The position numbers were made by a program, and so were the translations under genes. Below the pieces are notes generated by a model. It searched no databases. It was not told where the DNA came from and worked only from the letters and a program-made list of their open reading frames with translations. From NCBI GenBank assembly GCA_023228285.1, contig JALOBM010000026.1, forward strand, positions 1 to 27,306: a stretch of 27,306 bases of DNA, given 5' to 3'. This document shows, one piece after another, positions 16,658 through 23,460 of this stretch. This DNA is from Candidatus Cloacimonadota bacterium. GTDB taxonomy: Bacteria; Cloacimonadota; Cloacimonadia; Cloacimonadales; Cloacimonadaceae. Positions within the stretch are counted from its first letter, which is position 1. Each line of letters starts with the position of its first letter.

Positions 16658-17101
16658 ATGAGTCCCATGATGAGGACTCGTAGCATCTTTTTGATTATCT
16701 TCTTGATAGCCAACGTCGCTTCTCTGGTGGCCCAAAATGGGGCACCACTAGTAATTAGCGTGGACCAGTTGGTTGACTGAGCTATCCACCACCCAGTCCA
16801 ACGATGACCCACCACCCCGACCACCCCCGACCCTGAGTTGACCTGCTACCCCAACCCGTTTTGGGGCAGCACTAACGTCAAATTCAATCAGGTCGACAAC
16901 GGTCTAACGACGGTTGCAATCTACAACATCAAGGGCCAACTTATTCTGACCTTGATCAACGACCAAAAGCTGTCAACCGGCGAACATTCTTTCAACTGGG
17001 ACGGCAAAACCAACTCCGGCCAAACAACGGCGGCTGGAATCTATTATTATAAAATGTCATCTGGTCGTTATTCTTCCACGAAGGAAATGATCCTGAAATA
17101 G
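16658..17101 (+). pseudogene. Decayed small secreted protein: signal peptide + sorting domain
   Basis: From ATG 16658 the frame gives a convincing signal peptide (RTRSIFLIIFLIANVASLVA, then Q) and stops at TGA 16778-16780. The same frame then meets a second TGA at 16805-16807, a Pro/Thr linker (PTTPTTPDPE), and an intact C-terminal Por/FlgD-like sorting domain: CYPNPFWGSTNVKFNQ, VAIYNIKGQLI, WDGKTNSGQTTAAGIYYYKM and a terminal KEMILK (about 16838-17098). In the +1 frame, 16776-16825 reads as a sensible linker (TELSTTQSNDDPPPRPP), so two compensating indels, perhaps in the C-rich run, would restore one ORF of about 147 aa. No folded passenger domain is present. There is no clear ribosome-binding site. 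Codon use (AAC, ATC, CAA) differs from the neighbours, hinting at transfer. Confidence 0.7.
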
Positions 17102-17300
17102 AACTCAGTGTAACCAATCAAACGAATCACATTGTGTGCCAATCTGATTCTTCACCCCCTCGCTATTAAATACCACCTCTGCCGGGGCTAGATGTTGAAT
17201 GTTCAGGCTTCGCCTTCGCGGGTTAGGACTCGCTGCACTCGCAGCAGTTCATTAGTTCATAGTTAGTTAGTGCTAGAGTGCTGCATTGCTACGGTTCTGC

Positions 17301-17326
17301 AGGTAGCGCTACAGCGAGCGCCTGTA
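17301..17326. repeat. Small palindromic element, related to 23420-23440
   Basis: GCGCT (17306-17310) and AGCGC (17317-17321) form an inverted repeat with a 6-nt loop, extended by AGG/CCT with a two-base bulge. Read on the minus strand it is GTACAGGCGCTCGCTGTAGC, which resembles GTAGGGGCGCTCACTGTGGC at the hairpin after the large secreted-protein gene. No T-run follows, so it is not an obvious terminator. Confidence 0.5.
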
Positions 17327-17351
17327 CCACAAAACCTATCATCCCTCTTCT

Positions 17352-17484
17352 GGATATCTATACTTGAACCTGATATTATCGGGTTATCATCGGGTGACGA
17401 CTGCATAATAACGGCTTGATATCTACTTCAACACTATGTGATGTATGGAGGAAGAATAGCACGTAGATGACACAGATAGAATCG
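17352..17484. repeat. Intergenic repeat of about 130 bp, copy 1
   Basis: It matches 26650-26781 in direct orientation with one small indel and about four-fifths identity by eye. Conserved blocks include GGTTATCATCGGGTGA, CTTGATATCT and ACTATGTG-TGTATGGAGGA. It contains a degenerate hairpin that is nearly perfect in copy 2. It lies immediately downstream of uridine kinase and encodes nothing. Confidence 0.85.
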
Positions 17485-17485
17485 T

Positions 17486-17548
17486 GTATGTGCTGATCTG
17501 GATTTATGATCCGCGCCGTGTATTACTCACTAATTCATAGAGCAGATA
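17486..17548. repeat. Uridine kinase 3' end, source copy of the 16581 repeat
   Basis: This block spans the last codons, stop and immediate 3' flank of the uridine kinase gene and matches 16581-16642 at both ends. Confidence 0.8.
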
Positions 17549-18145
17549 GCCATTTAGCATATACAGCACTTTATCGAATTCTTTATCTCCCGGGATGATC
17601 ACATCAGCGTTCTTTTTGCTGGGTTCGATAAAGGCTTCATGAGATGGTTTCACTGTCTGCAGATACTGATCCAAAACGTTTTCCACGTCACGGCCGCGCT
17701 CGATGATGTCGCGTCCCATTCTGCGTGCCAAGCGCAAGTCTGCATCGGTATCCACATAGATTTTGAGGTCGGACAGCTCCAGCAATTCTGTGTAATACAG
17801 GGCGAAGATACCTTCCAGAATGATTACATCCGCATCTGCAATGCAATAACTGCCTTCGCTACGGCTGTGGGTTATAAAGTCATAATCCGGAACATTTACC
17901 GCATTCCCTGCCAACATATCGTGGATATCTCTCAAAAGATAATCCTTGTCGATTGAGTCTGGATGGTCGAAATTCACAGTTGCACGTTGGCTAGGAGACA
18001 GATGGGCAAGGTTCTTGTAGTAATTGTCATGAGAAACAATCACAGTCTTCAAGTCTTTCAATCGCTGTCCGATCGCCTTGGCGATGGTGGTCTTTCCGGA
18101 GCAGGTCCCTCCGGCAATCAGGATCAGTCTTGCTGCTTGTTTCAT
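17504..18145 (-). CDS. udk: Uridine kinase
   Basis: Uridine/cytidine kinase phosphorylates uridine to UMP in pyrimidine salvage. The 213-aa length is typical. The P-loop GGTCSGKTT is at residues 12-20. HDNYYKNL and the segment NFDHPDSID correspond to nucleoside-binding motifs; EGIFALY follows the Walker B-like strand VIILEG, and the lid has RLARRMGRDIIERGRD, all as in Udk. The ribosome-binding site is weak (no clear GGAG before ATG 18145). The start is 18 bp after the sensor kinase stop, so the gene probably depends on read-through from that operon. Its 3' end is duplicated at 16581-16642. Confidence 0.95.
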   Translation of the reverse strand: MKQAARLILIAGGTCSGKTTIAKAIGQRLKDLKTVIVSHDNYYKNLAHLSPSQRATVNFDHPDSIDKDYLLRDIHDMLAGNAVNVPDYDFITHSRSEGSYCIADADVIILEGIFALYYTELLELSDLKIYVDTDADLRLARRMGRDIIERGRDVENVLDQYLQTVKPSHEAFIEPSKKNADVIIPGDKEFDKVLYMLNGYLLYELVSNTRRGS

Positions 18146-18163
18146 TTTGCTTTAGTGTCCACG

Positions 18164-20611
18164 TTATTTTTTATCTGCAATTAGCAGAGAACCAAGAATC
18201 TGATACAGCTCTTCCACGTCAATTGGTTTGGCAATGTAGGCATCCATCCCGGCTGCCAGGAAACGTTCTCTATCGCCCACCAAGGCTGCGGCAGTGAAGG
18301 CAACTATCGGAGTATGCTTTTGCAGGGCAACTTCCAGATCCCGTATCTTTTGGGTGGCAGTGATACCGTCCATCACTGGCATTTGGATATCCATCAAAAT
18401 GATGTCGTAGTCATTCTGCTTAGTAGCATTTAGCGCTTCCAAACCGTTTGGAACCACCTCAACCTGCAAGCCCCAGGTTTCCAATTGACGGCGGGTAACC
18501 ATTTGGTTGATGGGTTCGTCTTCGGCCAGGAGGATTTTTCCGGTCAGGCTCTTATCGTGATACACTACTTCAGCACTGATTTCGGGTTCGGGCACATCGA
18601 TTTCATTGTATTGCCTAAAGGGAAGGATAAAGAAGAAACAGCTCCCTTTATTGGGCTGGCTTTCCACCCAGATAAAGCCGTGCATCAGCTCCACCAAACG
18701 TTTTACGATGGCCAGACCCAGTCCGGTTCCTCCGTATTTTGAGGTGATACTGCTGTCTGCTTGAGTGTAGTTGTCAAAGATATCTTTTTGCTTTTCAGGA
18801 TTGATGCCGATGCCTGTATCCAGCACCCGGAACAGGATGCGGACATCGCTTTCGGAGTATGTGTAAAGCTCGGCGCCAATCTCAATCTTTCCCTGATGAG
18901 TGAACTTGACTGCGTTTTGCATCAGGTTGATCAAGATCTGTTTCAGGCGCAACTGATCTCCTTTCATCACATCCGGGATCCTCTCGTCAATCTGGTGGTT
19001 CATCACCAAATGCTCACGTTTGTTTTGATGGGAAAACTGCTTGATGATATCATCTATGATGTAATGGAGGTTGAATTCACTTTCAATTAGCTCCATCTTG
19101 CCACTTTCGATCTTGGAAAAATCCAGGATATCGTTGATGATTTTCAGGAGATTGCGGCTGGAAGAATGCATGAGATTGTAAATCTCGCGCTGTTCCGGGC
19201 TGGCATCCATGTGTGTAAGCACCTGCAGAAACCCGGTGATACCGTTTAGCGGAGTACGGATTTCGTGGCTCATATTAGCCAGAAAATGACTCTTTGCGAT
19301 GTTTGCTGCTTCGGCCTTTTCTTTGGCTTCCAGATATCTTGCTTCCAGTTTCTTTTGTTCGCTTACGTCGATCAAATAACCATATCTACAAGATTCCTCC
19401 TCTTCCGGAGAGGTTATTATTCTACATACATCCATCACCCAGCATAGTTCTCCGTTTTGACCCAGAACTCTGTAGTAGATTGCAGATTCCTTGCCTGGTT
19501 GCAGGTTCTGACAATGTTGTTTCACCTTTTCTTTGTCTTCAGAAAACACGATGTCCAGGAAAGAAGCATTTGTTGAGGTTAGTTCCTCAGCGCTAAAGCC
19601 CCAATTGCTTACGTTTTCGGAGATGAACAGCATCTTGGGAGGGCGAACTCTGCACTTGTACAAGACCACCGGGCCGCGGGAAAACTCTTCTTTCCATTGA
19701 TTCAGTTCTTTTTCTTGCTGCTGTAAGTTTTTTTCCAGCATAGCTAGTTTTCCCAAGGTCTTTGTATTGTTTCGGACTGATTTGTGCCAAAACAATACAA
19801 GGACAAAGGCAAAAGCAAGTAAGATAACCATGAACACTGGGACAATAGTTTGTGCGCTATCAAGTTTCGGCTCCATTTGCTCGCTCACAAACCACTTGTT
19901 TTGGAGAGCTGCCAAAGTACCGTTCTGCCGCAGTATCTGCAAAGCCCGATCGATCTCCGAGATCAATTGCGGGTCTTTGGACGCGAAACAGTAATCGCGT
20001 TGATAGATACGATTGGGCAGGTTCCTAATACCCTTTATGTTCTCTTGACGAATGATGTACATCGTAATAGTATAGTTTAATAAAGATACGTCAAAATCGC
20101 CCTTACTTAGCAATTTCAACGCAATCTCCTGGTTGGGTACTTCATTGAGAGTACCGTGGAATCCGATCTTCTTTAAGTACTCGCCAGCAATATCGCCTTG
20201 TTGGATCACTACTGACTTATTCATAATGTCGCTTTCTCTGGATATATTGGAGTCCTTTCGATAAAAAAACGTACGCCATGTTTCAGCATGGGCAGAACTA
20301 AAATGATACTTCATAGCTCGTTCCACGCTGAAGGCCATGCCCTGTACGACATCGATCTCTGATGTGTCCAAACGTTCCATCGCCAAAGCCCATTTACTTA
20401 AGCGAAACACCGGCTCCTTACCCAATATTTTTGCTATCTCCTGGCTAAGCTCCACGTTATAGCCATCCGGATTGCCTTCATCGTTGATAAACTCATAAGG
20501 GCAATAATCAGAATCTCCGCCTATGATGATCTTTTCCTTTTCAGTAGCTTCCTGAGCCCACAATCCCATACAGATGAAGAGCAATAAACAGGCAATCAAT
20601 TTACATTTCAT
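18164..20611 (-). CDS. Hybrid sensor histidine kinase with periplasmic solute-binding domain
   Basis: The protein has 815 aa. A signal peptide (about 1-20, ending GLWAQ) precedes a bacterial solute-binding domain of family 3 (28-245; DYCPYEFINDEGNPDGYNVE, DVVQGMAFS), as in amino-acid binding proteins and BvgS-like kinases. One transmembrane helix (256-275) and a short coiled coil follow, then a PAS domain (about 312-418). HisKA has the H-box FLANMSHEIRTPLNG with His449; the ATPase domain has the N-box around Asn566, G1 DTGIGI and G2 GGTGLGLAI. The receiver domain has acidic residues AEDE (696-699), phosphoacceptor Asp741 and Lys795. There is no DNA-binding output, so a separate partner is needed; none is encoded nearby. 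GAGGA lies 6 nt before the ATG, and the photolyase stop falls in the same spacer (9 bp gap). Confidence 0.94.
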   Translation of the reverse strand: MKCKLIACLLLFICMGLWAQEATEKEKIIIGGDSDYCPYEFINDEGNPDGYNVELSQEIAKILGKEPVFRLSKWALAMERLDTSEIDVVQGMAFSVERAMKYHFSSAHAETWRTFFYRKDSNISRESDIMNKSVVIQQGDIAGEYLKKIGFHGTLNEVPNQEIALKLLSKGDFDVSLLNYTITMYIIRQENIKGIRNLPNRIYQRDYCFASKDPQLISEIDRALQILRQNGTLAALQNKWFVSEQMEPKLDSAQTIVPVFMVILLAFAFVLVLFWHKSVRNNTKTLGKLAMLEKNLQQQEKELNQWKEEFSRGPVVLYKCRVRPPKMLFISENVSNWGFSAEELTSTNASFLDIVFSEDKEKVKQHCQNLQPGKESAIYYRVLGQNGELCWVMDVCRIITSPEEEESCRYGYLIDVSEQKKLEARYLEAKEKAEAANIAKSHFLANMSHEIRTPLNGITGFLQVLTHMDASPEQREIYNLMHSSSRNLLKIINDILDFSKIESGKMELIESEFNLHYIIDDIIKQFSHQNKREHLVMNHQIDERIPDVMKGDQLRLKQILINLMQNAVKFTHQGKIEIGAELYTYSESDVRILFRVLDTGIGINPEKQKDIFDNYTQADSSITSKYGGTGLGLAIVKRLVELMHGFIWVESQPNKGSCFFFILPFRQYNEIDVPEPEISAEVVYHDKSLTGKILLAEDEPINQMVTRRQLETWGLQVEVVPNGLEALNATKQNDYDIILMDIQMPVMDGITATQKIRDLEVALQKHTPIVAFTAAALVGDRERFLAAGMDAYIAKPIDVEELYQILGSLLIADKK

Positions 20612-20620
20612 CAGTTGTCC

Positions 20621-22060
20621 TCAGTTCCATTTCTGTATATAAGCCTTCATGTCGAATTTCCTCTGTAAGCCAGCAGAATTCATATAGCGGACCATACCGT
20701 ATATGGGACGAGGGGCCCATGGCCGGTCATGTTTGCCAAAACACCAGGCTATTCCTGCCCAAGCATTGGGATCACGGCCATCCAATTCATACTTGTTGTT
20801 CAAATACGCCAGGATCTGATACGCCTCTTCCACCGAGGGGCACCATGCCAGCACTCGTTTCCCCCAATACATTCTCATATAATTGTGCATCTTTCCGGTC
20901 ATCAGCAGCTCGCGTTGAGCTGCGTTCCAGTATATATCGGAGCTTTCTGCAAGCTCCAGCCGTTCCAGACTGTAGTCACCTTCCCGGGCATCGGCAAGGT
21001 GATCGTTCAGAGTTCTAATCGCCCAGTCCGGCAGGGCAGAGCTGTTTTTGTAATCTGGATTGTAGTGGCAGAAATTCATCGCTAATTCACGTCTGACAAT
21101 CAACTCCTCTGCAAAAGCACCAATGCTTTGCGCCATGCCATCCAGTCCCGCTTTTCCGTTGATCAGCTCTGGAATGGATGCCATATCGACATCACAGGTT
21201 TCACAGATTTGGTGGATTATCTGTAGAGGGGAGATTTGGCCAAAATGCAGATAAGGGCTCATGTGGCTCTGGACATCTAAATTGGGATGGTTTCTTAAAG
21301 TGGAATAGTCCTTCAGTTTGTCTCTGATAAAGCTGTCCAGTGTTGCCAGTGCTTCGCTGTGTGAGGACTTTATGAGGTAAGCAGGACCGGTTTCTGCACT
21401 CAAGCTCAGAACCTTGCGAGCCCAAATGAGGAGTTCCGCCCGGTGCTCCAATCTACCGGAGTACTTACCTTGTGGAGCACATTCTATACCGGCTGGGATC
21501 AATGCGCCGGGATCTTCCGGATGCCAGGAGAGCCATGAGCCGAGCTGGGGCAGAAGCTTGCGTCGCAGAGTAGCTGCATTATACTCTTCTTTGGACGAGG
21601 CCAGATGCACTGGAACCACAGCTTCAGTATCCACTTCTACCAGGTCACAATGCAAAAGAGCAGGAGAACTGAACAGAATGTCGCGATAGGCTCTTTGCCA
21701 GGCAAGGTATCCGTGATCCAAGATCAATACCTTGGTATCCTTTGCTACTTTTTCTACGCATTCAGGCAGGTCTCCGGCAACGATGTGGAAGCCGATCTTT
21801 AGCTTCTTCAGCTCAATACCGGTCTGAGCAAGTCCTTCCAACATAAAGCGATAGTGAGCAGATTGGGCGTCGGGAATATCATGGCTGAGTACAAATACAA
21901 CATGTAGGGGCAAGCGCAATTCGACTGCAGTATGAATAGCATAATCCAATGCAGGATTGAAAGATACTCTTTGAGCTTGTTGCATCCAATACAATACAAG
22001 TGTACCGGAAGCGCTTATGGCCTTCTTGTGGCGGATCAAATGCGAATATTCAGGTTTCAT
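20621..22060 (-). CDS. phr: Class II CPD photolyase
   Basis: The protein has 479 aa and uses FAD and blue/near-UV light to split cyclobutane pyrimidine dimers. Class II features are the C-terminal signatures GKMHNYMRMYWGKRVLAW and NKYELDGRDPNAWAGIAW followed by GKHDRPW, and an N-terminal photolyase domain with LYWMQQAQRVSFNPAL, typical of class II rather than class I enzymes. SHMSPYLHFGQISP is the FAD-binding segment. It has full length, with no truncation. The ATG at 22060 has only a weak ribosome-binding site (AAGTGAT). It is the first gene of a compact minus-strand unit with the sensor kinase and uridine kinase. The symbol is by function only. Confidence 0.95.
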   Translation of the reverse strand: MKPEYSHLIRHKKAISASGTLVLYWMQQAQRVSFNPALDYAIHTAVELRLPLHVVFVLSHDIPDAQSAHYRFMLEGLAQTGIELKKLKIGFHIVAGDLPECVEKVAKDTKVLILDHGYLAWQRAYRDILFSSPALLHCDLVEVDTEAVVPVHLASSKEEYNAATLRRKLLPQLGSWLSWHPEDPGALIPAGIECAPQGKYSGRLEHRAELLIWARKVLSLSAETGPAYLIKSSHSEALATLDSFIRDKLKDYSTLRNHPNLDVQSHMSPYLHFGQISPLQIIHQICETCDVDMASIPELINGKAGLDGMAQSIGAFAEELIVRRELAMNFCHYNPDYKNSSALPDWAIRTLNDHLADAREGDYSLERLELAESSDIYWNAAQRELLMTGKMHNYMRMYWGKRVLAWCPSVEEAYQILAYLNNKYELDGRDPNAWAGIAWCFGKHDRPWAPRPIYGMVRYMNSAGLQRKFDMKAYIQKWN

Positions 22061-22589
22061 ATATCACTTGATCGCTGTAAATTAGGCTGTAACATTGTAT
22101 ATTCAATCAGTACATTGCCTCCGGGATGTCGTGTGCAAGCGTTCATTGAATCGATATCTCCGGGGCAATTATGTGGAAACGTTAACATTTTGACCTCTAT
22201 TTTAAGTTTAATGCTGCCTTCATCTTTGTCAAGAAGAAGGCTCCCATAATTTCGGCAGACAAGATAGGAGGTGTCTATTCTTTTCCACAACTAACCATAA
22301 CCTGCTTCGTAACGAAATCAGATAAAATACTCCCTGATTTGCATAGGGCATCATGGATGAATCAATTTCTTAACGCCATCTCCGGAACTTGCTATATCTG
22401 CCTTGCAATAACAAGGATAAATGAACTGTGTCAAATAATCAACAACTCTAGTGGGACAAATTGAATGAAGCTCCCTGAAAATTATTGACAGTTATGTGGA
22501 ATTGATTTTCTAAATAATCAAGGTTTAGACCTTACACAAATGCCCTCCAAGACGTGGGGAACTCCTCTCGGATGTTCCCTGCGATTTTT
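22061..22589. other. Intergenic, likely photolyase promoter region
   Basis: 529 bp without a supported gene. A minus-strand frame of 77 codons (22057-22290) ends in an ATGA overlap with the photolyase start, but its sequence looks non-coding. A TTGACA is present on the minus strand around 22235 without a well-spaced -10 box. No terminator for the AlkD-like gene is obvious. Confidence 0.5.
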
Positions 22590-23336
22590 CTATTTATCAG
22601 TTCCCAGTTTATCCTTTCTGAAACGTAAGCGTTCTTCCTTGCTTAGCTTCTCAGTAGCATATTGAATGATCAACCGAGCCGCGCTATTCCGGTATTCATA
22701 CAAAAAGTCCTCCACTTTCTGGGGATGGACTTTCCACAATTCCCGCAGGAACCATCCAGTGCCTTGATGAACCACACGCTCACAATCGGTCATCAACGGA
22801 CGTACGAAATCCAGCAGTTTTTGTGGATCGGCTTCCTTTTTGATCTTGATAAAGGTAACCGGTGCCGCTCTTCGCGTCCAGCGGCTTTCAGCATCACGCC
22901 AGGGCAGGAAATCGTCTATCCCTACGATATCACGGGTCAAGAACGTAGGACATACAGTTGTACATAAGTGGTCACTATGACCCCAATTGCCCACGCCAAA
23001 GTCGAACCATTGTTTGATGCCTGCAAATGTGCCTTTATCGTATTCTTTGTAGCGCTTCTCCATTAGCAGGATTGCCAGACTGCCCATTTCGTATTTACCG
23101 TGTAGAAACATCAGCTTGCCTAGCTCAATTAGTTTATCCAAGCTCAAAGATGTGCATTGTTCCTGAACAAGACTGAATGCTGCTTGTACATCTTCAGACG
23201 AAGCACCCCAGGCATTGTAGCCTTCTTTAAAATAGCGGGAGTATTTGATTACATTTTGGGCATTAGCTCTGGCACTGAGATACTCTTCTACAAGTGCCAT
23301 TATCTCCTTAAATAGCTGTGCGTCTTTGATATGCAT
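22590..23336 (-). CDS. DNA alkylation repair protein (AlkD-like HEAT-repeat glycosylase)
   Basis: The product is 248 aa from ATG 23336, which has AAGGA 6 nt upstream; a GTG three bases earlier is a less likely start. It matches the AlkC/AlkD family of HEAT-repeat DNA glycosylases that remove positively charged alkylated bases such as 3-methyladenine and 7-methylguanine. Family features are VGNWGHSDHLC with Trp118 and Asp122, the SRWTRRAAPVT segment, and VHQGTGWFLRELWK with Trp195. These correspond to the Trp-Asp-Trp active-site cleft of AlkD. The C-terminus ARLIIQYATEKL is typical. It is separated by about 0.5 kb from the photolyase on the same strand, so two direct-reversal/excision DNA repair functions lie close together. 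Confidence 0.88.
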   Translation of the reverse strand: MHIKDAQLFKEIMALVEEYLSARANAQNVIKYSRYFKEGYNAWGASSEDVQAAFSLVQEQCTSLSLDKLIELGKLMFLHGKYEMGSLAILLMEKRYKEYDKGTFAGIKQWFDFGVGNWGHSDHLCTTVCPTFLTRDIVGIDDFLPWRDAESRWTRRAAPVTFIKIKKEADPQKLLDFVRPLMTDCERVVHQGTGWFLRELWKVHPQKVEDFLYEYRNSAARLIIQYATEKLSKEERLRFRKDKLGTDK

Positions 23337-23414
23337 CACTTTTCCTTAATACTTTCTATTGTCATACTCATCGTTTCCGATATTGGATAACTGGCAAGCA
23401 GAATTAACACAGCG

Positions 23415-23440
23415 ATAAAGGGCGCCACAGTGAGCGCCCC
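23415..23440 (-). terminator. Hairpin after the large secreted-protein gene
   Basis: GGGCGC (23420-23425) and GCGCCC (23434-23439) form a perfect 6-bp GC stem with an 8-nt loop. On the minus strand it is followed by TTTAT. It lies 21 bp after the stop of the gene at 23461 and before the AlkD-like gene, so it most likely terminates the former. A related palindrome is at 17301. Confidence 0.65.
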
Positions 23441-23460
23441 TACAGCTAAGTGTTTTTATT

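Noticed and set aside
16658..16807. Recoded TGA (as Trp, Gly or selenocysteine) in the small secreted gene
   Set aside because: TGA is a normal stop elsewhere in the window (hslU, MFS, tricorn genes), no SECIS-like hairpin was apparent, and the alternate frame between the TGAs reads sensibly, favouring indels.
17170..17340. Possible RNA gene in the structured, GC-rich stretch downstream of udk
   Set aside because: It contains several short palindromes and repeated GTTAG/TTCATAG words but no tRNA cloverleaf or known RNA motif; better explained as degenerate repeats.
22057..22290. 77-codon minus-strand frame with ATGA overlap to the photolyase
   Set aside because: The overlap looks like coupling, but the start is GTG without a ribosome-binding site and the sequence has no protein-like pattern.
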